64,000 nucleotides of DNA from Deuterostichococcus epilithicus (taxonomy: Eukaryota; Chlorophyta; Trebouxiophyceae; Prasiolales; Stichococcaceae). The notes below the pieces were generated by a model. It was given only the letters and a program-made list of their open reading frames with translations. It had not been told where the DNA came from and did no database searches. Of this stretch, positions 22,501-33,005 are shown in pieces; the stretch's first letter is position 1, and every line of letters begins with the position of its first letter. A program made the translations under genes and the position numbers. The DNA lies in NCBI GenBank assembly GCA_033439295.1, contig JAVTLE010000004.1, positions 1,178,012-1,242,011 on the forward strand. Reading direction: 5' to 3'.

Positions 22501-25500
22501 CGCGGAACAACAGCGAGCTGCTGGCCAACTTGGGCAACCTGATCAATCGCGTGCTGAAGTTCATTTCCGCCCGGTACGAGCGCGCTCTCGGCAGGCATGC
22601 CTGCATCCCCGGCACATCAGCAACCGCATGTCGTTGCTCCCGTCAGCTGCGGCATGATGCCAGCGCCTGCTTGAAGCCCTGCTTGAGCGCCACAGCGTAT
22701 TCGGCCTCAGGCGAGTACGGACCCGCGACCGGTCCAGGATCGCAGGCCATGGGGCAGCCAGTGCGCGAGCCTTGCCAAGCGCCATGCGCCTACGGATTCG
22801 CACTGACAGCCGTCCCGTTCTGGGCTCTGGTGGCGCAGCTGATGCATCTGGTCCCAGGATGTAGTTCCTCAGACGCGCACTCACTGCCACCCTTCATTCA
22901 GGCAGGGTTGATGGACACATCCCGGCAGCAACAGCAGTGCTGGGGCAGGCAACGGTCGCACAGCTGGAGCACGAGCCTTTCCTGAGAAACACACACATAC
23001 TTACTGCCGTCCTCGTATGTGCATTCTTTCACGACAGGTTTGACGGCCAGATCCCGGCGGCAACGGCAGAATCGGGGCAGGAGGCAGTCGCGGAGCTGGG
23101 GGCGAAGGTTGCGCCGATTGTCGACTCGTACCTGGCGTGCATGGAGGCGCGCAAGATCCGGGATGGCGTCAAGCTGGCCATGGATGTGTCGCGGGAGGGC
23201 AATGGCTTCATCCAGGTCCCCCCCTGTATGTGTCTAAACTCGCACCCATCATGCTCACGTCCTGGGTTTTGCAGAGGGTAAGCAGCTGTGGGAGATGGTG
23301 AAACGGACAAGCGGCAGTGCATGTGCCGGCTGTGCCCAGGACACTTGCGTTTCATGCCCCGCTCGTGGTGCAGAGGCAGCAGCTGTGGGAGATGGTGAAA
23401 ACGGACAAGGAGCGGTGCGGCGTGCTGGTCGCCGCCTGCGCAGGCCTCGTCAACTTGCTGGCCGCCATGGTGGAGCCTTACATGCCCAGCATCGCCGCCC
23501 GCATCCAGTGAGCTTCCTTGTCTCCCTTCACATAGTGTATTCCTGTTGGCACCAGGGTCCCAGTCCGCATCCAGTGGACTGTCCACACATGTTCTGACTG
23601 AAAGTCAGCACCAGATCCAGGCCCACATCCAGTGCGTGCCCCTGTGCCTTGTCCGCTGGCACCGGGCCGTCTTCGGCACTATGTGCTAGACTGCACCTCT
23701 CATATTGCGGCTGAGGCTCGCATAGATGTGGACTGCTCGCTCGAATGCGTTCTGAAGGTCTGCTCTTCCCCCGGAACTCCCAACAAAACTCCAAGGCCTG
23801 TGAGTGTGTGTGCTGCAGATCGCAGCTGGGCCTTGAGTCAGAGGGCATCCAGCTGTCCAGCCGCCTGCTGTCGGCCGTCAGCACGCCGCACCTCATCCTG
23901 CCTGAAGGTGCGCACCTCAAGTATAACCCTCCTTCATCGAAAGACTTCATCTGCACCCCTCGTGCTGACTGTGCATGGTCAGCTCATCCCTACAAATGAT
24001 CCAAGAGTGCGCCTGTCGATGCCGCTGCAGTCTGCGCGCTCAATCAGGTGGTCATCTGCAGTAGCTGGGCCACACCGGGCTAATAGTCACTCTTTATGTC
24101 AGACGCGATATGCTCTTGTTTGCCTGCACAGGGCACAGGATAGGAGACCCTCAGCCGCTGTTCACCAACATAGACAACGAGCGGATAGCAGAGCTGCGGG
24201 AGCGCTACGTGGGCAGCCAGGCAGACCGTGCGGCCGCCACAGCCACTCAGACAGCTGGCAAGGTCCGTCCCGTTTCCAGAGCCCTTGCGGTGTTCATGAG
24301 TGCCACCTTTTCTGCAGCAAGGGTATCCCGGCCAGCATCAGCAACAATGGTGGCACCGTCACCCATTCGAAGCAGCTGCCATTCCTTCGGCATTCGTCGA
24401 CTGTGCTGAACAGTCCTGCGTCCACGGTTCCGTGTCTCCCGTCCTTCAGGCTGGCAAGGCAGCGAAGGCCGCAGCGGCCAAGGGCGCCAAGAAGGGTGGC
24501 GGCGGCGGAAAGGCAGCAAAGGCGCCGGAGGGGCCGCTGGACATCTCGCGCCTCGACCTGCGGGTGGGCCAGATTACCAAGGTCTGGCGGCATCCAGACG
24601 CAGACAGGTGTGGCCGCGATGTTGATCATGTGCTGCTCAGATCGCCGGCGCCCGTGTGTCCCCCATGTGCAGGGCAAGGCGGTACCGTGCGAACGACCGT
24701 GGCTGCAGATTTGCTTCAACAGGCAAGCCAGCGACATGCAGGGTCCTGGAGCTGTGCCTGCCAGCAGGTTCATGTCAAGCAGAACTGCCCTCTGAATGCT
24801 GCACCTTCATGCAGCCTGTATGTGGAGGAGGTGGACATCGGGGAGGAAGCGCCGCGGCAAGTCGTGTCCGGTCTCGTCAAGTTCATCCCGGAGGTGTGTT
24901 TGCCCTGGCACTTGGCCTGAAGCACAGTCCTTTGCGCTAAACACCGCACTGCTTTCCTCGGGCAGGGTGTCAATGGCATGCCGTTCTATTGCTGCGCATC
25001 CATTAAGATGCTGCATGTTGAAGATCAGCTTTGCAAGGCGGCCTGCACTGCACTCCTCCGGGTGGGAATTGTCGCATGGCACGGCGCCATCGTGCCCACA
25101 GCATGACAGCAGCAATGAAGGCAGCCATCTTCCGGGTGCAGAAAGAGATGCAGGGGGCGCGGGTGGTCATCGTGGCCAACATGAAGCCGGCCAACATGCG
25201 GGGCATCAAGTCGCATGCCATGGTGCTGGCGGCGTCCACAGCAGACGGCGCGCAGGTAGCAGCCCGTGCTGTGCCGCTTTCGAAAGTTCGAATTGACTTC
25301 GCACCGGATCAAGGATCGCGACGGTTGCGCAGTGTTGCGGCAGACCGCCATCGGCAGCACCGCTCCCAGCAGCTGCGGCCTGCCAGCCGGTGATTCGCCT
25401 AGGGTGGTCTGCCCTCATCTGCCTGCCCAGAATGTGTTGCACTAATACGGGGCATGCTTTGCTGCCATGCTGAGCTGGGCCACAAAGTGTTTGTGGCGCG

Positions 25501-25795
25501 TGAGGCTGCAACACCCGCGGTGCACTGAACGTGGTGCACCCATCAATATACACACTGCTCGCAGGTGGAGTTTGTTCAGCCGCCGAAGGGCGCGGCGGTG
25601 GGCGACCGTGTGGTCGTGGAGGGCTTCCCGGGGGAGCCGGACGAGGTGCTGAACCCTAAGAAGAAGGTGTTCGAGACCGTGCAGCCAGACCTGAAGACGG
25701 GTGACGACCTGACCGCGTGCTACAGGGGGGTGCCGCTAGCTACCGCTGCCGGCCCCTGCAGAGTACAGTCCATCGCGGGTGGCAGCATCAAATGA
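19559..25795 (+). CDS. Methionyl-tRNA synthetase, cytosolic type, with C-terminal EMAPII-like domain
   Basis: Charges tRNA-Met with methionine. About 17 exons. Exon 1 (19559-19625) and exon 2 (19721-19899) join in phase as [26 protein letters not shown], with HLGN as the class I HIGH box. Later exons give [13 protein letters not shown], a Zn-ribbon-like pair ([15 protein letters not shown]), [36 protein letters not shown] (the KMSKS loop, ~21990-22010), then the anticodon-binding helices ([18 protein letters not shown]). A K/A-rich linker ([18 protein letters not shown]) leads to an OB-fold tRNA-binding domain ([43 protein letters not shown]), as in plant cytosolic MetRS. Stop TGA 25793-25795. 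No targeting peptide is seen. The intron at 19900-20009 appears to be GC-AG. Introns near 23270 and 23570 contain partial copies of neighbouring exon ends. Confidence 0.95.
23267..23408 (+). repeat. Intronic partial copy of an exon start
   Basis: The segment at about 23267-23305, reading KQLWEMVK, closely matches 23366-23405 ([13 protein letters not shown]), the start of the real exon in the methionyl-tRNA synthetase. The copies are about 100 bp apart. Confidence 0.65.
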
Positions 25796-26013
25796 CGCTT
25801 GTGAACGTGTAGCGAGGCGGGGGTTCAGGCAGGAATTTCGTCAGGACAGTTAGGGGGTGAAAGAACTTGAAACGACAGGTCATCCGAACGCCACGACAAC
25901 CCATTCTGCACTGGTGCAGTCAAATGACTTCAGTACAATGCCGGGTCCAGAATACTCATGGCTCCAAAATGAAGCTCGTGCCGGACTTCCTGTTGCTATA
26001 CCCTGTGACTGCG

Positions 26014-27696
26014 CTACATTCGTTGAAGGAGCAGTGCAACGCCGGCTGCCACACAGATCTGAATCATGTTGACGGCATCATTGGACAGCCAGTCCAGGCG
26101 GCCCTGTGATGCGGCGCCCAGGTAGCTCTCAAACAGGTTCGCCACCACCGCCGCGGCCGTCGCAATGCCGCCGCCTCGAAGGGTCACCTGCACACACGCT
26201 TGTGCCGCTGGACGGCCTATAAACAGCTGCTGAAGAGGATGCATCAAGGCAGGCATGTCTCCAGCTGTTCCTTGCCGCTTGCGCCTTACTAGAGGTTCCG
26301 CATAAACACTGATAAGCAAGGAGTGATATGGGGGTACCTGGCCCAGGGCCAGGGCGATGGCGGAGAAGCCAACTGCAGCGCCAATGCCGGCAACTGTGCC
26401 CTCTAAGCTGATGGCGCCCTCCGTGCCTCGCGGCACCTTGGACAGGTTCGTGATTAGGAAGGTCGTCTTCCCATATGCCTGCAGGTTTACAGTGGCACCG
26501 CAATGATGGCCCACGGTGAGGCAGGTGCAGTCTCATGAGGAGGCACCACTGCCAGGGCTGCCAGGGGTGTTCATGAGTGCTGCAACTGACAGGGGAATTT
26601 GCTCAGCTCACCTTGCCGATCTCGCTGGACACTGTGTCAGAAAGCTTGCTCACAAAGCTGGCCACAAATGCCACCTGCAAGATTGAACCATCAAGTCCTG
26701 TTTGTGACACTTAACAGCTTGTCTTGCTGCAGTTACAACAGGCCATGCACCGGCAGCAGCCCACCTGCCAGAGATGCGCTCCGTCGCTGCGGATGAGCGC
26801 CACCCCTGCGCAGATGATGCCCGCGAGCCCGGAACCCCACACACTGCCCTACAGTACATTAGCAACATCGCGGTGCATGTCCAGGTGTCAGGTGTCAAGC
26901 AGTGGTCCTCCTGCTGGTAACGAAACACAGTTCGCATGTCAAAAGTACGTGGAGTGCAGCCGGCATGCCACCTCAGCCGCACCATCGAGCGGCGGCCGGA
27001 TCGCGCTTCGGCAATGCCCTCCCGCTGCTTCTGCTCCAGCTTCACCTTCGTGACCTGCATAGAGCCGTGCAGGCGTGCCCTCGTGGAGCAACGTGTGCTG
27101 ATATTTGTTACAATCCTGCGGGCACGTTCGCTCGCACGCTCAAACAAGAGGGTGCGTGCACAGCTGTGTGTTGTCACAAGCTGCGCACTGCTGAGCCGAA
27201 GATGAAGTACAGGCAAACCAGCGCATAGCCACCGGGCCCGAACGCGGCATAGACGCCGGTACCCAGCAGCCAGGACAGCGCCACCGCAGACGGCATCAGG
27301 CCGGCCAGCAGGACCCTGATGCCTAGCAGAAACACCGCCGAGTTGACCGCGATTGCTGGGCCCAGCCCGGGCGCTGGCTGCAGGGATTGCTGCAGCAAGT
27401 CCTGCGCGACATCGGCATCACCTTCAAAAGGAGCCGCAATTGGGCCTCGGGCTATCTGCAGTATGCATTGGGTCCTCAGCTCATGCTTTCGCTTTGCGGA
27501 CGGTCGACCAGAGGCTGTGCTGCACCTGTGCAACCTGCTGTAGACTCGCTTTCGGCGTCGCAAGCCGCAGTCGGTGCAGCCTGCGCCTTCTGGCGGATTG
27601 CTGTAGGCCATGAGCACTTTTGAAGCAGCTCTGCGACGCCCTGAACGTCGCAAGGGACACCAGCTGCGCTCTGTGCTGTACTGCGGGTAGCTGCAT
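26014..27696 (-). CDS. DUF92/TMEM19 family membrane protein, VTE6-like phytyl-phosphate kinase
   Basis: Probable plastid phytyl-phosphate kinase, which makes phytyl diphosphate for tocopherol and phylloquinone from chlorophyll-derived phytol. Minus-strand exons in order: AIAVNSAVFLLGIRVLLAGL with LLGTGVYAAFGPGGYALVCLYFIFG (~27360-27183), VTKVKLEQKQREGIAEARSGRR (~27060-26985), SVWGSGLAGIICAGVALI (~26855-26766), VAFVASFVSKLSDTVSSEIGK (~26675-26612), AYGKTTFLITNLSKVPRGTEGAISLEGTVAG (26482-26337) and the last exon at about 26187-26014 (FESYLGAA, SNDAVNMIQ). The SKLSDT-SSEIGKAYGKTT core and G-x-SLEGT-AG are family hallmarks, and several hydrophobic segments are visible. The last residue is M before a TAG. 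An upstream ATG at 27696 opens a Ser/Arg/Ala/Gln-rich leader that looks like a plastid transit peptide, but its splice to the first membrane exon is not settled. Confidence 0.8.
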
Positions 27697-28170
27697 GCTT
27701 AAGGAACAATTTCAAGGTTTAACAGTCAGGCACGGCAAGCTGCCTGGCGCCGCCAAGCGTACTGCTGGAAACACGCAGGGGCAGGTAAAGTAGCGTTGAG
27801 TGGTAGTGAGCGACACGCAATCATGAACATAACTTGAGTTCCGAAACACTCACGTGTGCATGATCAGTCTGCAGAAGACCCAGAAGACGAGTCGAGCAGA
27901 ACAGGCCGTGAGGTATCCAATCGCAGAGGAATCGTAACGCAGTGCACAGCGGCGCCTTTCGCAGGCAATCGCCAGCCTGCTTTATAAATCGAGGCCAGCA
28001 TCGCCAACAAATCAAGGTGCACGCCAACCAGCGCTAGGCCAGCAGTCTCGACCAATTGAAGCCGCGGAGAGACTCGTGTTATCCTGGCAGTTGGTCTCGC
28101 CGTTGCACTGCCTGTTGGCACATACAAAGTTTAGCCCAGCTGCTTGTGAGCCGGTGCGCATTGCAGCGCA
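27697..28170. promoter_or_regulatory. Divergent promoter region, VTE6-like / DNAJC9-like
   Basis: Under 500 bp separates two divergent genes, so this is the shared upstream region. I see no clear core element. Confidence 0.4.
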
Positions 28171-30927
28171 ATGCCGAAAAGGAAGAGCAAAGCGCACAGC
28201 ACCGAGGATCAGGACGGCGGTCTCCAGGGAAGGAGCCTCTACGAGGTGTGCACTTGGTCTTGTGAGAATTTTCCAGACACGGCAGGGGTGCTTGTTGGGC
28301 CACGCTTTGCATGCTGTGCTGCCGCGTCGCTGGCCACACTGCTGAACGCCCTCGATGCTGCTTGCAGACGCTCGGTCTTGAGAAGACTGCTACTCAGGTG
28401 ATCCAGTGTTGAGTGCTGAAATTCAGTTCGTTGCAATGCTGTTCAAGTGGTTGGCGTGGGGCACAATCGCGGTAACTCAGGGCTGAAACTCTGCCATGCA
28501 GGCCGAAGTAAAGAAGGCGTACCACAAGCTCGCGCTGCAGCTGCACCCAGACAAGAATCCAGGAGACGAGGTACAGTTTTCGATTGTAGCATGCGCCAAT
28601 TGTGATGCGGCATGGCACGGCAACTCTTTGCAGCAGTGTCCGGCCACATCGCTCAGTGCAAGTGTTTCCTTTGCAGATGGCACATGGCCGCTTTCAGACG
28701 TTGCAGCGTATCTTCGCTGTCCTGGGCGACCCGGAGAAGTGAGTCATGCCAGCCAGAAAAGCTTTTGCAGCCACCGGCCTGGGCATGAACCTGAATTTGC
28801 TGGTGCTTTGGCGTCTCAAACCTGTGCCAGCGCCTCTCAAGCTTGTTGTTATGGGAAGGCAGCCAGAAGTTGCACGCCAATCCATTTGCGCTAATTGCCG
28901 GCAAGCAGGTCTAGAAGGGCAGCGCCGCACGGCATTGTGCCTGCTGCCCCGCACACCGTGAGTTTCCTGGGCAGGTCCTGATGACGCAAAGCAGGTCCAA
29001 GGACAGATTTTTAAGACGGATCCACTGGCAATGTGCAGGCGGAAGCGGTATGACGAAACGGGCAGTCTAGAGGACAGCGAGGGACTCCGCGGCGAGGCGT
29101 TCACCAGCCTATACGACTACTATCGCACCGTGTACCCCAAGGTGAACAAGTTGGTTGCGAGTTAAAATTTGCAGCCTATGTCATGTTTGCCACCTCGCCG
29201 CTCAGGGACAGTCCGCACCGTGAAATGAAAGTGCTTGAAGCTCTACCCTGCTGGCCGCTCATGCGCGGAGCACCATGCACGACTGATTTCTGCTGTCTTT
29301 GCATGCGCTGGAGGCACACTAGCGACTTCTGAAGTAGAAGGCGTGCAAGGCTTGTTGCCGTCATGACGCCTGATGGTGCATAGGGTTTGTGACTTGCTTG
29401 CAAAATGTTTCGCGAGGTGACGGAGGACGACATCGCCAAGGTGCACGAGGAGTACCGCGGCTCGGGCGAGGAGGTGTCTGACCTGCTGCTGCTGTACCAG
29501 CGGTTCGCCGGCGACATGGGCCAGGTGTGACAAACGCTGCTTCCGCCTATGTTGCACCAGCAGCTATGCTAGCGCTTCCGCGGCGACATTGGGCAGGTAC
29601 CCGTGTGCTGTGCCACGCTGCTTTAGATCCAGCTGGAGACACGCTATGCTGCGCTGCAATTGATAGACAGGTCTGTCATGTATTCTGGTACATGCATGGT
29701 ACAGATCGATGCCATGACATCGCTTGCTTCGCTTATGGATGCTGTCGGAGCACCGCAGGTTGCATTTTCTGCATTTTGTGTGTTCCTTGCAGGTTTTTGA
29801 GTGGCAGCTATGCTCGGACCCAAAACTGGATTCGCATCGTTTCATGGACACCATTGATGCAGCTATCGCAAAGGTGAGGCTAGCGTCTGTGCTTTTGCAA
29901 TGGCTGAGCATCATTAACGCCAAGCTGTGCACTTTCTGATCTGCATCGTCCCCGGCAAGGTCTGCCCGGCGTGTCGCATTGGCGCGGCGCAAGTCGCACT
30001 GCATATTCTCGATAGCCAATCCAATTAGAAGGAATCCTGGAACAGAAGGCTCGGTTTTGCAGACAAAGCAAGGCCACGAGGTCTGCAAGGCTTGATCGAG
30101 CCCGTTGGTGAGGCTAGCATCAAAGGCAGCATTGGCATTGAAAGCCTTGCCGAGCATCCTGCTGTGGCTCGGTGCGCAGGGCAGCGCCAAAAAGTACAAG
30201 CCGTACAAAGCGTGGGCAAAGGAGGTGGCCGCCAGGCCTCGGCCAAAGGACCCCCTCAAGCGGCGCAAGCGGCGGAAGGCGGAAGTGGATGCAGAGCAGG
30301 ACCTGGCGTTGCAGATCAGGTGAGCCGAAGCACAGGATCGATGTGGCCGGTGTAGCTGCACCGGCAGAAGTGGCCTGCATCCGCAAGTCGGCGCGGCTAC
30401 CATTCGTATGAAAAGTTCTCGGTCACTCTTTCAATGGCCGCAAGATCTTTTGCATTGAACAACTCCATAATGGACGTGCCGGACGAGTCCCTAAGTGAAT
30501 TGTGTTGCGTGAACGCCTAGTCTAGGCACCCAACGTTTGCAGTGTACCCTGCAGAGTGAACAATTGCCGTGAGGAAGACGTGGCCAAGCATGTCTGCATA
30601 GCTGCATGCCGAGTGTAGAGCCTCTTTAATTACGAACTGCAACATGGCCAGTCCTGTTCCACAGGTGGACCTCCGGCCTAGAGGCTAGACTGCCGACTTT
30701 GTTGCGGCATTCAGTGGACAACTCAGGCCAAGGACTGTACCATGATGCAACATGCCGCAAGAGCAGCAACGGAGTCAAAACCAGTCCATTGAGCATGCTC
30801 ACTTTATCAACCAGCAACCCAAATGCAATGTGCTTCTTGCAGGTCGCATGGTGCTGCATCCTTCGACCAGATGCTGGAGGGTTTGGAGGCGAAGTATGGC
30901 AGTGGAAAAAGGAAGAAAAAACGTTGA
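28171..30927 (+). CDS. DNAJC9-like J-domain protein
   Basis: Type III HSP40. In animals DNAJC9 is a histone H3-H4 chaperone that recruits HSP70. Exons: 28171-28242 (MPKRKSKAHSTEDQDGG), ~28368-28398 (TLGLEKTATQ), 28501-28569 (AEVKKAYHKLALQLHPDKNPGDE, carrying the HPD motif), 28677-28738 (FQTLQRIFAVLGDPEK), 29039-29141 (RKRYDETGSLEDSEG, LYDYYRTVYPK), ~29413-29525 (VTEDDIAKVHEEYRGSGEEVSDL, YQRFAGDMGQ), ~29794-29872 (VFEWQLCSD, FMDTIDAAIAK), ~30178-30320 (KYKPYKAWAKEV, then a basic KRRKRRKAEVDAEQ stretch) and ~30844-30927 (SFDQMLEGLEAKYGSGKRKKKR). The EEYRGSGEE, GDM and C-terminal LEAKY motifs are diagnostic for DNAJC9. The basic tail suits a nuclear role. Stop TGA 30925-30927. The intron after 29525 begins with an imperfect copy of the preceding exon end. 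Confidence 0.85.
29495..29640 (+). repeat. Tandem imperfect duplication across an exon 3' end and its donor
   Basis: The exon end reading QRFAGDMGQ, its donor and the first intron bases (29495-29550) are repeated imperfectly at about 29570-29625, where the frame reads RFRGDIGQ followed by another GT. Confidence 0.65.
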
Positions 30928-31314
30928 TGGAAAGGGCAAGTTGGACACGACGAGGGTCGTCTAGATGCTGCGAATTGTGAAGGATATTCAGCCCTGATCC
31001 GCTTCGTCCCGCCTCCATGGAGATTTGGCCCCGGATGATGGATGAATCAGTGGCATTGACACAGGTTGTTGAAGGTTCACGGCTCCAACACGGACGCTGT
31101 AGACGCAGAGTCCGGTGCGTAAGAGCTCGGCACAAGACCCGATTGCCAGCGGGACGGCATGTCATTTGTGACAGCAATCAGCGCCGCCGCAAGAGTTTAC
31201 ACCTTTCCAGCCTCACTCAGGCTGATTACGGTCGAGGCAGAAAGTAAATCCGATGATGGCCGTGTCCGAACTTGTCGCGATGATTCCCGCAAGGTTGTCA
31301 TATGATGTATTGAC
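30928..31314. other. Intergenic spacer before the repeat cluster
   Basis: I see no gene in these roughly 390 bp. It holds the DNAJC9-like 3' UTR and leads into degraded LINE sequence. Confidence 0.5.
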
Positions 31315-31625
31315 TAGCGCCTCCAGCACGTGGAGCTTCTGCTGGGGCGATGCCACGGTCGAGGCGACAGCAGCTGCCCCCTTGCCAGCTTGTTTCTGCG
31401 GCATTGCGCCGATTGCTGCACGGAGCTAGAGGGCTGAGGCTCGAGCTCTTCGTGAGGGATTTTGAGACAGAGGGCGCCTTGCTTATGGGACTTTTGGGGT
31501 CAGCATCGGAGTAGATAGAGATTTTAATTTGTGTGTTCAGGTTTTGGAGTGGTGTGCCTCGCGGAGTCTTGCGATTGGAGCGGCTAGCTCTTATGCCGGG
31601 GGCACTCTAGACATGTTGCCATACA
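31315..31625 (+). mobile_element. Diverged LINE 3' fragment (old copy)
   Basis: This matches the end of the LINE ORF2 and its 3' UTR (compare 38080-38410), but with many substitutions and small indels. It is among the most decayed copies in the window and marks the left edge of the cluster. Confidence 0.7.
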
Positions 31626-31647
31626 CCATCTGCATGTCGTGGGTGGG

Positions 31648-31940
31648 TGCGTTGAGCGTGAAAAGTGGAAGAATCTGAAACAAGAGGATTAGTTGTGAAA
31701 GTGGAACTAAATCTACTTATATACACAACCAAGAGATGATGATTGGAGTGTCGCCCGAAGGGTGATTCAAAACGATGGATGATTGCCAAGGCAATGCGAA
31801 AGCAGGGCAGTCATGTTTGACTATAGCCTAGATCACTCATTGTTTTTGTCCGCATGGGGAATCGATCTCGCGACCCCTTGATGGGTATTTTTCCGTTTTC
31901 CAACACGTTGTGGGTGTGGAGCGTGAAAAGTGAAGAACCT
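31648..31940 (-). mobile_element. Diverged tRNA-derived SINE, followed by a partial second unit
   Basis: The order matches the SINE at 45884-46142 on the opposite strand: GTTGTGAAAGTGGAA-like segment, TATATACACAACCAAGAG, and a B-box-like GGAATCGATCTCGCGACC near 31858-31875. At about 31910 the 3' part of a second unit begins directly after it. Confidence 0.65.
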
Positions 31941-32091
31941 ATTTTGCCATAGACCATCTGCCACCACCTGCCACCCGCCGTCCACCACCACCACCTTCGC
32001 CGTCTGCCACACACCACCCATCACCTTCGCCGTCACCCATCACGAACCGCCACCCCCACTTATCGCCACTCACCACTCGACGCGGGTGCTG

Positions 32092-32165
32092 ACTGAGGTG
32101 GCGATTGACGCAAACCTGCACAGCAGAGATCCGAAGTGCAGCGACGCGGACATCGCGCAGGTAAG
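32092..32165 (+). other. Possible captured exon-like fragment
   Basis: A short open segment reads TRVLTEVAIDANLHSRDPKC-like sequence and then meets a good GTAAGC donor at about 32160. It is not LINE or SINE sequence. It could be a remnant of a host gene between repeats; no partner exon was found. Confidence 0.25.
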
Positions 32166-32255
32166 CTGCCAACCTTCGGATCGTCACATGCGTCACCGAG
32201 AAATCCTTCTGAACAGCGGGAGGGTGGGAAAAGCTTCAGAACCCTCTCCGCTTTA

Positions 32256-32328
32256 GACATGTTGCGCAATCAGTCATCCCGCAGCCCAGGCAGGACTTGA
32301 CTGCACAGTATGTAACCAAGTCCAAGCC
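32256..32328 (+). mobile_element. Short LINE 3' terminal fragment
   Basis: Carries the 3' UTR motif ATGTTGCGCA followed by an internal deletion and the terminal CAGTATGTAACCAAGTCC tail. Confidence 0.7.
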
Positions 32329-32331
32329 CAA

Positions 32332-32448
32332 GCTTGGGGGTGGTGGAGCGTGAAAAGTGAAAGAACCTTAGACCGGAAGGTTGGTTGTGAAAGTGGAATT
32401 AAATCCACTTACATACACAACCAAGAGTTTAGGGTTTAGGGTTTAGGG
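32332..32448 (-). mobile_element. 5'-truncated SINE joined to three TTTAGGG telomere repeats
   Basis: The SINE 3' part (GGTGGTGGAGCGTGAAAAG through ACACAACCAAGAG) ends at 32427. It is followed directly by three perfect TTTAGGG units (32428-32448), after which LINE 3' UTR resumes. In the SINE sense, CCCTAAA repeats sit exactly at its truncated 5' end. Confidence 0.85.
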
Positions 32449-32811
32449 AGGTTAGGCTTAGCATGTGTTTTTCAGTCCTTGGCTTTTGTGTTTGGTCTGT
32501 TTCCACCAGCATGCAGGGCGCCTCACGGCGTTTTCGGTCCCAGCGAGCCAGAGAGCTCGGCGCCTTGTGCGCAACTAGTCCTGTATGTCTGCGCGGGGTT
32601 TACTGGGTTTACCCGCGGGTGCTGTGGCACATGACTCTATTATGACTGGACATGGTTGCCGTCGTTTTGGCCTGCTCGACGCCCTTTCCGTTTGTTCTTC
32701 CAGCTTGTCGCTTGCTGTTGCGCATTCCGACCGCCTTCGGGCCTGTGCTATAGTCAGCCACTTGACTGCACAGTATGTAACCAAGTCCAAGTCCAAGTCC
32801 AAGTCCACTAC
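32449..32811 (+). mobile_element. 5'-truncated LINE copy, 3' UTR only
   Basis: Begins at the AGGTTAGGCTTAGCA block of the 3' UTR and ends with four to five TCCAAG units. Matches 38440-38790. Confidence 0.85.
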
Positions 32812-33005
32812 GCTGTTTACTAGCTTGCCACCCGACACCCACCGCCCGTCACCCGCCGTCATCCGCCACCCGCCACCCGCCCACACAGTGTTTTCGAACA
32901 CTCACGACCACCCATCACTCACCACCCCTCGTCTCTAGCCGCCACCTGCCACCGCTTGCCGCCGTCAGCCGCCACCTCCTGCCAGCCCCCATCCGCCACC
33001 TGCCA
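32812..33005 (+). repeat. CCACCYG-type minisatellite
   Basis: Imperfect heptamer-like repeats (CCACCTG, CCACCCG, CCGTCAC). The block shares specific sequence, including GTGTTTTCGAACACTCACG, with 45249-45470, so the two derive from one repeat. Confidence 0.75.
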
